Position numbers and translations under genes: made by a program. A stretch of 64,000 nt of DNA from Vitellaria paradoxa (taxonomy: Eukaryota; Streptophyta; Magnoliopsida; Ericales; Sapotaceae), in the NCBI GenBank assembly GCA_019916065.1, contig CM034237.1, forward strand, positions 22,527,752 through 22,591,751, given 5' to 3'. The notes beneath the pieces are model-generated. The model was given only the letters and a program-made list of their open reading frames with translations. It was not told the DNA's origin and searched no databases. Positions 1-12,711 of this stretch are shown one piece after another (position 1 is the first letter of the stretch; every line of letters starts with the position of its first letter).

Positions 1-60
1 CATCACATCCTTCCCTCCTTTCAAAAATTTCTTCCTCAAAATTTGTAACACAATTCTATA
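1..60 (-). mobile_element. 3' end of truncated Ty3/Gypsy element G
   Basis: Read on the minus strand, these bases have the arrangement seen at the 3' end of elements B, D and E: a GAGGAAGAAATTT-like stretch, then a purine-rich tract (complement of 8-20), then TGTGATG as a possible LTR start at the window edge. I infer that this is the interior-to-3'-LTR junction of a minus-strand element whose LTR lies outside the window. No coding is visible. Confidence 0.5.
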
Positions 61-1604
61 GGAAAAGCCCAAATCACATACCTTCAGGAATATTATATAA
101 TCCGAAACACTTTATAAATAAATTACTGGGATGGGTTTAAACCTTCACAAACTTATGTTTATTATTTACACAAAATGTTTCATATAGAACGAACATATAT
201 ATATATATTTCTCTAGGAAAAAATTTCTTATTAATTTAATTAATTAATATATTGAAAATAAATATTTATGATGTTACAATCTCTCCTCCTAGTAAAATTT
301 CATCCATTGCAATAATCTCAATACCTATTACAGGAATTTATATCAAAATTCATACGTTATCAAGTTTTGAAATTTAGTTTTTTAAATTTTCATAATAGAA
401 CTTTACCGTAAATATACTAACACTTTGAAGGTAACCCTAAATATCCATTTCAATGTAAACACATATCCTTTAGAATTTAAAACCAATATGAAGCATGCAC
501 CGAATATAAATTTTCAAAACTTTGAAAATATGTAACCAATTTCATATAAGCTTAACATGATATCATTAAATATCAATACAAACTTTTTATTTCAAACATA
601 TATGCAATCATAATGCTGTATATAATAATAGTCTAACTTATATTACACTATTAGGGCCTAATGTCCTCTAAGCTTGCAGAAATCGCAACAAACTTAACAT
701 TTAAGGTTTAATGTTTCGTCAGTTCATAAAAAATATGATTCAACTAGAAACAATTTCACAGCCTAAGATTTTATAAATAAAGCTCCAAATAAAATTCACA
801 ATATCTTGTCTATAACTATAATATTCAGGAAATCGTAAAATTCATAATTTAGCACATTCTGATATTAGAATTATAAATTATCAAACTAATAGAACACATT
901 AGTTTCAAAGTACTTGAATCAATAGCCTCATAAAAACGCCAATTGAGTCCATAATAGTAACTTTTTTTTTTTATTTGTAAAACTATTTCATAATTTAATA
1001 TATAAAAATCTTTCGGCACTATATCCAAAATAATTGTATAAAATAATGCATAACCAAATATCTCCATAATTTGAAACAAAAATATATATCCCACGTGTAA
1101 TAATCAATTACTAAGCAATTAAACATTTTTCTTAAAGCTCCACTGGGTTTCTACAATATATCAACCTTTAAAGTAAATATTTATATAAGTTTATGAAAAT
1201 TCGTTACAATATTAACTATTAAACTCTAAGCCAAAAATTAAACCAAATAATCAAAAAATAAATTTTTTGATGTAACCAATATAATAATTTAAATAATTAA
1301 CATCAATTCTCTGGAATCAAATGAGCAAAGGGAATCCAATTATCTATGCCACAATTTAAAATATTCCTGAGATGAAAAGAGTAAAATTTAATAAATTTAA
1401 TTTAAACAAATTTCACAAGTCTTAAATTAAACAACATACAAAAATTCAAACTTCACAAAATTTTTGATATTTCAATAACTAAAATCTAGTAATATTCAAT
1501 TTCTCGTCTCATAATTAAAATTACATAATTCAATCAATTAAATCCAATCTAACTAAAATATCAAAAGCATCAAATTAAATAATAATCCAACTGAACAAAA
1601 TCAA
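61..1604. other. AT-rich sequence without a recognisable gene
   Basis: This stretch is very AT-rich and has many stop codons in all frames. It is probably decayed interior of element G, by continuity with the junction at 1-60, but I see no domain that proves it. Element A inserted at 1605. Confidence 0.45.
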
Positions 1605-4333
1605 TGTAATATCTTGGATTTCTGTATTAATATAAATTGATGGTTTTTAACACATTTTAAATGCGATTTAAGCTATTATAGTCATTAGGGATGCCTTATG
1701 GATGCAAATTTTGGAAGTAATGGGCCACATAACCCAAAAATTAGCATTTTGGCTTAGAGACATGCAGGGAGGCACCCTCGGTAGAGGAACGAGTGCCTGG
1801 GTCCTCAGGGGGGTGCTTGGGCTGTGTAGCAAATTGACAGATTTGAAGTGGTTCTGGCTTATACAGTAGAGGGTTACCCCCTAAAGTTAGAATCGGGGGT
1901 AGGGGAAGGTCCTAAGGTATTGTAGCTTGCTTGGGGAATAAGTTGGATGATGTATATCAGTGAAGAAGAGATGAAAGAGGGAGAGTTTGGAGATTGGAAG
2001 GAGGAAACCAGGAGAAGAAATGGGAATCGAGGAAGAACCAAGGAACTTAGTTTTGGTAAGTCACTCAAACCTTCACCAAACTCAAATTAATCTTGCAAGA
2101 TTAGAATTAAGCACTCAATGAACACTTCTATATGGTTTATTTGTTGCTTGGATTAAAGGGTGAGAAGATTAATCAACTCAAAGTTGGAAGCCTAAAACCA
2201 GGTGTCCATTACCTTTGTGTTCAAAGCTTGAGGTAGGGATTTTTGGCCTCTTACTAGCATATATGAGATGTATTGAGTTAGAAAATGTTGTTATGATGAT
2301 TATTTAAGAATTTGGAGGTATAAAGACGTAATTCAAGTGGTGTGATATAGGTATATATGTGCATGTATGGTTGAAATCAATATTTTTAGTTTGATGGATT
2401 GAATGAATTAAAACTCATTTTGATTGATTTTTTAGAGTCTTTTAGGTCCTAAACAAGACAAGAAAATAAGGTTTTGGGTTACACATTGGATTTGAATAAG
2501 TTTGGGATACAAAACCTTGAGTTTCAAATGAAACTAGAACAGAGTAGGTCACTGGATAACAGGGGGCGCCTAGGTTGCTTCATCTGACCCTAGTCGAGAG
2601 GTGAGGGCGCCCGAGTCCCTCAAAGGGGCACCTAAACCCCTTTAGAAACTTTAAACATGGGATTTTATTATTTAGGTTGCCCTTTTCTTAAATATATAAG
2701 GTTGTAAACTTGCTAATTTACTCAAGTAAGGTTTATAAGTGTGAAAACTTGGTTAAAGAACAAGTTTTTAGAATATAATATGAGAAAACTTATAGAAAAT
2801 CTAAGTTTACCCACAGAGGGGCACCCCAGTAGTGCGAAGGGGCGCCCTTCCAACCCCTGATGCGGGTGCCTCGGTCGCCTACAGGGCACCCTGAGTGCTC
2901 CAAAACCTTAGTTTAGGATATCTATGATGTAATTCTCCATATTTGATAATTTGGTCTTGATATATGTTTCACGGTGAGTTAAAATGAGTTGAAAATATGT
3001 ATAGAAATGAGGAAATGTTATAACATAGACATAGCATGTTATGGAAGGTTGAATTGAATTGAGATTATTATATTAGTTATTATGATGATATAAGGTGTTC
3101 CTTGAGTGAATAACAAGATAAAAAGAATATGATAAGTTTAATGGAAAAGGAAAGGGATAATTGACAATGTGAATGATATATGTATGATATGATGATTAGA
3201 TTTTATGAATGAAGAGAAATTAGTGTTGATTATTTGATCATGATAAGAATAACTTGATCACGATGAAAATGATAAGGTAATTGGATTTGGAATATGTTGA
3301 GTTATTGTTGAAATTTATAATGAAAGTGAAGGAAAATGATGAGGTGATATGTTATGGATAAAATAATTAAGGATGATAATAGAAAGAGATAAAAAGATAA
3401 AGTGATTGATGTCGTGATACTGGGATGGAGGGTATCAAAAAATAGGAAGGGTACAGATATTACCCCGGGGTTAAAAGGCCCAAAATCTAGGCAGGGATTG
3501 GTGTTCATACCAGTAGGTTAGTAGCCTACAATATGATGTGTGATGTGGCTAATAGTGGCCCTTAACGATGATGTTGGATGTGGCTAATCATGTGACTAAT
3601 CATGGCCCTAAACGATGACGTGTATTGTGGCTAATCGTGGCCCTTATCGATAATGTATAATGTACCCACCCCATGTATTAAATGGAAATTAAAATGAGAT
3701 GGTTAAATAGTGATGGTAACAGTAAGAAAGATAATAAATAAATTAAATGTTGAGACTTGTAATAATGGTTATAATATGGTGGTATAGAGAAATATTATTT
3801 ACTTATTTGATTATGTTGTGTTTTGGTAATTATGATTGATTATGATTAAGTTGAAGATGTTGATTTACTTGTTATAATCATAATGCATGATTTTGCTTTA
3901 CATATCATATATGTCTTATGATGCTACATGAGCACTAATGTGCTTACGTTCCTACAGACTTTGTTGTAGAAATAGATCGTAAGGACTAGGTGGAAATTTG
4001 TTGGGATTAGAAGCGTATAAGTTATTTTCGACATTGCATTTTTATTTTCTTAAGTTAAAATTATATTTGGAATTGTAGTATTATTTTGATTTAGAGATTT
4101 ATTCAATTGGTTGTAAAGCCTATAAGGCCTATATTTGAGTATGACAGTTATGGGATGTGTTGGAGCATTATAACCTAGTAGTAGCCGAGGCTTAGTTTAG
4201 ATTATGTTATGTTATTATCTTGTGTGGATGTTGCTCTAGGGTGGTGAATGACTCTGATTAGGGTATAGTTAGTTAGTACATGGTTTGTATGTTAAATCAC
4301 TTACCCTCAGGTCATGAGATCTGGGGCGTGACA
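1605..4333 (+). repeat. Element A 5' LTR
   Basis: It begins TGTAATATC and ends GCGTGACA, 2729 bases. The start matches 9131 onward, and later parts match 20314-21678, 35439-35662, 40753-41195 and 63170-63259. It contains a GTAAGT donor-like site at 2056-2061, an AG acceptor-like site at 3968-3969, a hairpin-rich block near 3414-3675, and GC-rich clusters near 1770-1830, 2565-2640 and 2815-2895. No insertion interrupts this copy. Confidence 0.92.
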
Positions 4334-4336
4334 GTT

Positions 4337-4348
4337 TGGTATCAGAGC
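4337..4348 (+). other. Element A primer binding site
   Basis: TGGTATCAGAGC lies three bases after the LTR. This is the usual plant site for priming by initiator methionine tRNA. The same 12 bases follow the LTRs of B, D and E. Confidence 0.9.
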
Positions 4349-6007
4349 CTAGATTAGAATACTTAGGGGACAACGGGAGGCCGGCATTACATGTTGCATG
4401 CTTACATGTTATAACCAACATTTAATTATTTTAGAAAAAATGACCCCTTAGTATTTTTTGGTATAGTTAGTAGTGGAAGTGTATGAAGCTAAGAATATTT
4501 TTAGAACAACAATCTTGTTGGTAACAAATATGAAAACTTAAGAAATATCCTTAACTGATAGTAAGTAAAGTTGATGTGTGAGTAAGTGATGTAACCAGTG
4601 ATGGTCTGTTGTGCCTAGGTATAAGATTTTAGAGATGTTTTAATAGTAGTTCTGACATTAGGAATGATGGTTATATATGGTTGTGAATACCATAGAAAAT
4701 TATAAATTTGAAGTTCAAGAGGCTTAGAGAGCCTGAGTTAGTGACTTAAAGATTTATTAAGATGGTTTTTATTGTTAAGTAATGTATAATTGTGGAATGA
4801 TTTTAAAGTAGTAATGGCAATGGTAGAGATTTAAATTTTGAAATGGATAAATTATTAACTTGATAAGTGGCGATTGATTGTTACTATGGATTAATGACGA
4901 TTGTTTATTTGAGGACACCATAGTTTAGATTTGGGATAAGGCCATAGTAATGTTGTTTTCTTCCCCAATGATATTAAGCACATTGGTAAACTTTGTGTTC
5001 AGATGGTTAGTTTGAGGTTGAATGAGAAGGAGTCTCAATTTTGTTTCGATGAGTAATGTGTAGATTGTGGATGTACTCCTTGAGGAAGAATGGGGTTAAT
5101 CTCCTTAGAGGTAGATTCATTTTCCTAAATTCTATGAGAGGTATCATTCTTGTTTTTATTGTACCACACTCTATGATAATAGTTAAATTATGGAAGTCTA
5201 GAATTTAATCAAGCGATTCGGAGGCTCATGGTTTTAATGAATATTTTATTTTTTCATGTGGGTATTAGAAATTCTTGTTAAGGAGGAAATGGTAGTTTTG
5301 ATTAAATTAGAGGTTGTTAAATTTTAATGTAATTGAGGAAGTATATTAGCTACTGACTTTTGGTAATTTAACTAAATGGTTATATATTACGAGTAGTATG
5401 AGTTCCATTTGTCTAAGAAAAAGTTTGAGGTCAGGTGATATTTGCCGGGTAATTATCATGGATCCTCCAAAGGTTTTAGTCTTAGTAAGGCTAAGGTTGT
5501 GTTTAATATCCAAGCTTTGCAAGTTTAGCGGGTTACTGCCGCTGCCCTATTTAGAATACCTCTTAGCTAACGAATTTATTAATCTTATTGATTTGGGGAA
5601 AAAGCTAAAAATTTGAGGGTAATGTTTATAAGAGCACTTTACGGGTCGAAGCGTAGGTTAACTAAAACTCTATGTTGGTTATTTTTACCCATGGAAGGGA
5701 CTATTTTGAATATTGTGCAAGATTACGAGAAAATTTAGATTATGTGCTAATGCATAATGATCAGATGATGATATAAGTTAAAGTAGTTGAAATCATATGA
5801 GAAATATTTACCTATAATTGACTTAGAATTAACTGCAATAATATAGCCTTGAAACCTTGATAGGGTTATTTGAATGGTAGAAAAGTTTAGAATATGTACT
5901 TAGAATGCAGAAATTCAAGGTTATTTATTTATGAAATATAATTTGATTTTGAGGTAATGTAGTTGTATGGAATAATAAAAATATTTCAGTTTTAAAGTCT
6001 CCCATCT

Positions 6008-6058
6008 TATTCGAGTGAAGCCAATGTAATGGCCGGTGCTTTAAGTAAGAGGTCAAGG
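6008..6058 (+). pseudogene. RNase H C-terminal remnant in element A
   Basis: Read in this frame, the 17 codons give YSSEANVMAGALSKRSR. That matches the end of Ty3/Gypsy RNase H, and the intact counterpart in element E near 59125-59165 also has the AN-V-A-AL-S pattern. The equivalent place in element D is near 52680-52730, but there it is more decayed. Confidence 0.6.
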
Positions 6059-6465
6059 AGTTTGATTATTGTTAGGGTTCTTCTTGTGAAGTCTTTGAGA
6101 AAATTATTTGGGATTCTGAGATTCTTGAGGATGAGAATTATAATAATCGAGAAATAAATTTTCTAAAGATGGAGTTATTCATGAATTATATTTGATAATA
6201 TAGATAAGGGGTTATGAGGTTCTAGTTGTGGGAACAATTTTATTAGAAAACGTGATATTAGCAATCTGCTAGCTAAAGTGTTGAGTACGAAAGTATAACC
6301 ATAAATAGATAATTAGAGTTCAAGAAGTGATTGTGCTTGATGTGTACAAATTTCGGGGAGGAGAGGTTCGAAGTTTTATCATATGAGATTCAGTACACCT
6401 TGATGGCACTAAAAGTTAAAATGAATTGAAATTTTCAGTGTTGACGAAATGAAATGTAAGGTGAT

Positions 6466-6525
6466 GTTCGTGAATTTTTAGAGGTGTTTTCAGAAGAAAT
6501 TTCTAACTTACCACTTGAAGGGGAA
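6466..6525 (+). pseudogene. RT N-terminal remnant in element A
   Basis: The frame reads VREFLEVFSEEISNLPLEGE. It resembles the segment just before the RT domain of element E (46840-46910: an [18 protein letters not shown] sequence). It is followed at once by a stop. Elements B and D share the surrounding nucleotides. Confidence 0.6.
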
Positions 6526-7261
6526 TAACGAAAATATATATTAGAAGTTGTAGCAAGTTACGAAATCTATTAAAAGAATTAATAATAAATTTTAAAAAAT
6601 TGATTTGTGTATTCGTGGTACTTACAGGTGATTGGTAATTGGCATGATGAATGGGATATAAAATTCGTGTATTTAGGTGATAAATTGTGAAACTCAAAAT
6701 TTTTGATTAAATTGGTTACGCTTACTCAAGTTATTTGTTATATAGTGGGTATTAAGGATTCAAATGGTTAATAAAAGTTTTATAGAATTTTAGTTGTGAG
6801 ATAGACGATGGTAGAGAAAATTGGAATTGAAAAACTTTGAACAATATTTGAAAGTCCTAACTAAGAATTTGGGGAAGATTTGAAGGTATTGATTATATAG
6901 GACTTCTCGTAGTTATTGAGTTGTGAGAAGATTAATTTGGATCCATGCAATTAGTTGATTAGCTATTCTGATATAATCTATTCAAGTATGATGATCCTAT
7001 GATTTACCTTGAGTATCCTTAGAATTAAAAATTTTATGTTGAACATATAAACATGTAGAGAGTTGTGGTAAATGAGGAAGAAATTAGAGTTGATAATAGA
7101 GGAGTCTCTAGTTTAATCTAGTATAAGTGTTTATTATATGATGTCTTCAGGATTGTGACTCTACATGAGGAATTGTAAAGTTTGGCTTCGATTATTTGAT
7201 TGGTATATCTAATTTTAGTTGAAAGAATCATTGGTACTTTCAAAAGAGTGATTTAATATTT

Positions 7262-7417
7262 GGGTACCACTAATTGAGGGTAAGGTAAGAGGATATTTCT
7301 AAGATGATGTTTAGGACTCGATATAGATTCTACGAATTCCAAGTAATGCCACTTGGGTTGACTAATGCCCCAACATTATTTATGGATTGGATGAGCATGG
7401 TGTTCAATGATTATCTA
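7262..7417 (+). pseudogene. RT core remnant in element A
   Basis: The conceptual frame contains [15 protein letters not shown] and FMDWMSMVF, the conserved Ty3/Gypsy RT block that precedes the catalytic aspartates. It is preceded by a GYH stretch with an in-frame stop and DISK. The catalytic DD box itself was not found. Element D has a more decayed copy near 54495-54560. Confidence 0.8.
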
Positions 7418-9118
7418 TACAATTGTAGAAGGGAGTATTTTCTTATGCTAAAATTTTGATTAATGAAGTGCTATTTGCTAAAGTCTGGGATGAAGTGGAT
7501 GTGGTCATGTAGAATTATATGTGTATTGAAATAAGGGATGTGGTATTGAATAGAGGGTCAGAGAGTTTCATGTGCTTGACTGGTTAAAGACTATGCTAGA
7601 ACTTGTAATGATAATTATACATGGTTTGGTAAGCTGAAATTTTGGTTTACCAACTGGTTTATGATGTGTAAATGTAACTACAGGAATACCAAGCAAGGTA
7701 AAGGAGATGGCTTTTGGTGGAAAGGATTATTTGGGGTTTAGTTTAGTAAAATAATTAAAAACCAATAGATGAGTTCAATCATAGTTAGGAGGATGAAAGT
7801 GAATGAATATGTGGGAGGAGAAGGGTTTTGAAATGGAATAAATGGGCTATTGGATTTATTTATTAGTTTCCCTTTGCTATGTTCAGACGGTTAACTATGT
7901 TGTGAATAACATGGAAAATTTTGGTTTAGAATTTGCAGATCTTAATTTTTATCAGTATCTAATTAGTTGGGTTGGATTGAAAGGTTGATAGCTTAATGGA
8001 GTTAGTATAAGTGTGCAAAGATGGGAGAAACTTGACAAGGAAGCAGTGCTTGAGAAGCAGAGGTGTATGAATAAAAAAGAAAGTTACAAAGTTAGAATTG
8101 ATAAAGAATTTTTGGTTTAATTTGTTTAGCAGCTATACTTAACCGGATATCTATTATACTTAGATATGATGCACTGGATGTTGTGTCTTTATGTGACATG
8201 ATTTTATTGTGAATTGTGATGTTTAGTGTTAGCTATGTGTTTAGTATATTAAATTTTAATGGAGCCTATTTGGTTTACGTTATAACTTCAATTAGAAAGA
8301 CTTAGGGTTTCAATAAAAGGGATTAAATATTAAGGTCACGTGGTTCAAATTTAAACCTACCAGGGAAATTACAAATGAAATGAAGAAGTAACATTTTTGA
8401 GGTAAGGATAAGTCTAATATAGGTAGTGTAATAGATGTGTAATAGAGGAACTGTATGTGTTATTATTATCTTGACTATGTAATCGAGGGACATGAAGTGT
8501 CTGCGGCGTGTTAGTATATTAGTAGATTGACATGAATTCGTGGAAAGTATTATTGTTAAAAAAGAAGTATAAATGTAAATCAGATGAGGAAATTGATGGA
8601 AAAGGATCCTAAAATATTTAAGTGAGAAATATTATGGAAATTCAAATAAGGAAGTATCAATATTGTAATGCGGAGGAAATGTTAAAGTTTGATTTTGTTG
8701 AGGAAAGGGATTTTGATTTGGGAGATGATCAGGTTTAATATTGTGGAAATTTAGAGAGGTACGTAACGATAAGGCAGTATGGGATAAAGGTTAAGGTGTG
8801 ATGCTATTAAGATAAGGGATTTAAAAGTGAGTTGTTATTACAAATTATTTAAGGGGTCATTAAGTTGGTTATAGGATCAGAGTAGCATAGCGGAAGCATG
8901 GATACTGTGTTCGAAATTGTTATGATTTGTTGATTTGTGAAATGATTTGAGTATTATTTAATGAGTAGATTTTTAAATCTTGTTCATGATAAAAGCATCA
9001 TAATATTGAAAGTCCAATTGGGAGCATGACACTCATACGCGGAGAACATATCCCCACTTGTTTTTCTAAAGTTATGTTTTTGCCAGTTGCATTAAGTTTT
9101 GAGGACAAAATTTTTATA

Positions 9119-9130
9119 AGGAGGGGAGAA
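9119..9130 (+). other. Element A polypurine tract
   Basis: AGGAGGGGAGAA lies immediately before the 3' LTR, where the plus-strand primer is expected. A GAGGACAAAATTT motif lies just upstream. The same arrangement is seen in D and E. Confidence 0.85.
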
Positions 9131-9730
9131 TGTATTATCCCAAATTTTCATATTAATATAAATTGGTGGTTTTTAATACATTTTAGATGTGATAATATGT
9201 TTTTTAAGCTATTATAGTCATTAGGGATGCCTTATGGTTGTAAGTTTTAGAAGTAATGGGCCAAATAACACAAAAATTAGCATTTTGGCTCAGAGGCATG
9301 CAGGGGGTGCCCCAAGTAGAGAAGCGGGCACCCGAGTCCTCAGCGGGCACCCAGGGTGCCCAGGGGGCACTCAGACTATGTAGTAGATTGATAGATTAAA
9401 GTGGTTCAGGCTTGTACAGTTGAAAGTTACCCCTAAAGTCAGAATAGAGGGTAGGGTAAGGTCCTAGGGTAATGTAGCTTGCTTGGGGAATAAGTTAGAG
9501 ATTGGAAGGAGGAAACCGGGGCAGGAAATGGGAATCGAAGGAAAATCTAAGGAACTTGGCTTTGGTAAGTCACTCAAACCTTCACCAAACTTAAATTAAT
9601 CTTGCAAGATTAGAATTAAGCACTCAATGAACACTTCTATGTGGTTTGCTTGTTGTTTGGATCAAAAGGTGAGAAGATTGATCAACTCAAAGTTAGAAGC
9701 TTAAAACCAGGTGTTCACTACCTTTGTGTT
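9131..9730 (+). repeat. Element A 3' LTR, piece 1 of 5
   Basis: It matches the first part of the 5' LTR (1605-2217) and includes the donor-like GTAAGT at 9565-9570 and a GC-rich cluster at 9305-9390. It ends in GTGTT, where element B begins. Confidence 0.92.
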
Positions 9731-12698
9731 TGTCACGCCCCGGATCTCGTGACCCGATGGGTGAGTGAGAAACGCACACAACATGCATTAACATAACCAA
9801 CCCATCATCAGAGCAACGCAACGTAAACCAGTGAGCCCGAGACAGTTAAGATAACATAAATTTAACCTTGGCTATAATCAAGTCACAAACTTCCAACAAT
9901 TCTCTCATTAATAAATAACTCAAGCCTTAGGGCCCATAAAACCAAATCGAACAAGTCCTTAATGTACAATATTACAATTCCAAAAGAAATTTAAACTAAA
10001 TAACCATGAGCTTAGCTAAGCTTAGTAGGGCTCATGCACACCCTTCTAGTCCAACCCTATTTGTCCATCTGAATGTTATAGCTTGCACCTGCGTAAAAAA
10101 TCAGTAGGGACGTGAGCACGGATCCACTTGTGGCCACGATGCCGCAAACAAACATATATGGTATGTATTCCAAACGTGCATACTATTCATGGTGCACCTA
10201 GTTATCTCAATATGTTCTAGTGCCACAACAATTTATCAACATAACTACATAACCGACATGGAATATATATATATATATATATATTTACAAAACAATATCA
10301 TAAGAAGGATTAAGTTTCCAATTTATATTTAATCTTTGAAATTCCATACATGTGTTCATATCACATTTCAATTATCTCTTTGATGTTTAAGCATAGCCGA
10401 CCACATAACCATATTTACAATATTTAACTTTATTCAATAACATCATAAGGTAGCATTCAATTCCAATTATTCCTCATTATTGAATCTCCCAACATTACAT
10501 CTAATCACATTCACTACCACATTATCACAATTTCAACATTCAATCACATATCCACATCCATATTACATTTGTTCATCATTCAATCATGAAATCACATCCA
10601 CAATACAATCATTTCATTCATCAATCACATAGGCATAACCACACAAATCCTCGGGGGTTGGGTGCATACACATTATCGTCTTTTATGGGCTAATACCCAA
10701 CGGAAACGATAAACCGACGTCGTCATTTAGGATCGCCGTCCAAGGCCACGATGAGCCAAAACACACACAATGTTGTGGGCTACTAACCCACTGGCATTGA
10801 CACCAAACCCTGCGCAAGTTCCAGGTCTTTCAACCCAATGGTAATCTCACGACCCTTCCTATTTTTGCACCCCACCACGACCCCCGGCACACAACCAATC
10901 ATTCATCTCATTCAATACTCATCAATCACAATTCACATTCAACACCATCACTTTCCAACACACGCAACCACATTCCATTTCATTATGTAGCACAACTCAT
11001 TTCATCTCTTCATTTTATTTAATCCAAGCCTCATTTAATTTCCATCATTTATTATCGAAAGTTCACTTTTTGGTTCATCCCAGGATTCATCACATATCAA
11101 TATTGATCAACCTTATTAAACATTTAACATTTATCAACATGTACCATTCAACACACATGTCAATGTTACGATTCATTCCATAGCTCATTACATATAACAT
11201 TGATCAAACCATATTAAGCACTTTGCATTTACCAAAAATTATAAACATATGTCTCTTTGTTAAGTTACCTTTCACTTAATCGATCACAAGTTCCTAAACT
11301 TCAATATTTAGTTTACATCAAGGCATATTCACAAATCGATTTGAATTAAGATTCTTATCTCAAAGTAGGTTTCTAACTCATTTCATTCAAGGTAGCATTC
11401 ATTCCCGTTTTACAAGTTAATCCCATAGGTTTGAGATAGTTAATCCCTAATTACTTTGAAAAGCTCATTTCTCTCTTAAAAATCCATGCAACTAATCAAG
11501 AAAAAGTTTCACATAAAAACATGTTACCAAAACTTTCATAAGCCTAAGGTAGGAGGTCAAACTAAGCAAAGTCAGGAAAAGTAACCCGGGCTCGGTGCGT
11601 GCCCAAGCTGACACTCAGCCGTGTGCCCAAGGGGCTTGGGCGCCCAAGGGCCTGGGCGCCCGACTGTGTCCCCCCTCATGTGCCCACGGCCTGGGCCAAG
11701 TTTTGGGTTTCATGCCCTATTTTCTAGTTTCATGGTTTTTCACCCTTGGGACCTCAAATTGACCATGTTAATGTAAAAAAATACCTCAAGTTTCAGGTTT
11801 CTAACATCAACACAAAGTTCTTAGGCTCCAAACTAAACCACAAATTTGAGTTTTCATCTACCACAAGTCAAGTTATGCATTAAAACACCACTTTCACTCT
11901 CTCAACCTATATATATATATAGACATGTGTATAACTCCCATTTTCTTCCACACATGAAACCAACACTTAAAGTGGGTTTTCTAATGGTAATCTACTCCTT
12001 GTTACACAACACATATGTAAGAATGAGGCATTAAATCCCTACCTCAAGTGGTAAGAAGATAGATTAACATGAAGGTGTCTTGAGCTTCCAAACCCTCAAA
12101 CTTTGATTGGTTTGATCTCCTCTCTCTTTGATCTAAACATCAAACAAATCACATAGATAGGTTCCTTGAGTGCTTAATTGCATCCTTGCAAGGTTAATTT
12201 GATTTTGGTTAGGGTTAGAGGCACTTACCATACAAACCCTCTCTTGGTTCCCTTTCTTTTTTCTTCCTTGCTCTTATCCGGTTTCTTCTTCGCCAACCCA
12301 CTTCTTTCTCTCCCTCTTGCATCATATACACTAATATATATATATATATATATAACCAATATTTTAATCCCCAAATAGTGTCTTCTGGATTCTTTCATCC
12401 CCTTAGCCCTAATATAGGTGTATAGGGGTGAGGGGCCGGCTGAAAATTGCAGAGCAACACTTGTCTGTCAAATCCACTGTGCCTTGGGCACCCAAGCTCT
12501 TCTCAGGTGGGCGCCCAAGGTTCCCCCCATTTTCCAGCACTTAGCTAAAATGTCACTTTTGACTGCATACCCCCATTTCTTTCAAAGTTCTCAACTCTAA
12601 ACACCATTAATGATCCATACCACTCAATTAACATATATTAATCTCCAAAACACATCAAAACCATATACTTATACTAATACAAAGTCCGGGGTATTACA
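9731..12698 (-). repeat. Element B 3' LTR
   Basis: On the plus strand it runs from TGTCACGCC to GGTATTACA. It carries (TA)n runs near 10265-10284 and 12334-12352, a hairpin block at about 10655-10888, and GC-rich palindrome clusters at 11590-11690 and 12482-12532. On the minus strand it has a donor-like GTAAGT (complement of 12223-12228) and an acceptor-like AG (complement of 10089-10090). Confidence 0.93.
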
Positions 12699-12711
12699 TT
12701 CTCCCCCCTTC
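12699..12711 (-). other. Element B polypurine tract
   Basis: The plus strand reads TTCTCCCCCCTTC, so the element strand is a purine tract ending at the 3' LTR. Beside it lies the complement of the GAGGACGAAATTTTTTG motif also seen before the 3' LTR of D. Confidence 0.88.

Larger units (their letters stand above)
4349..9118 (+). pseudogene. Element A interior, decayed, with pol traces
   Basis: This stretch of about 4.8 kb has no ORF of convincing quality. Three short conceptual matches to Ty3/Gypsy pol are visible: an RNase H end at 6008-6058, an RT start at 6466-6525 and the RT core at 7262-7417. The RNase H trace comes before the RT traces, the reverse of the normal order. Much of the region aligns by eye with the interiors of D (51067-55925) and B (12712-17308, minus strand), so the non-coding state and the odd order are probably old features of the group. 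Confidence 0.75.

Noticed and set aside
5398..5616. 72-codon ORF in the A interior
   Set aside because: No recognisable domain, and not maintained in B or D. Expected by chance.
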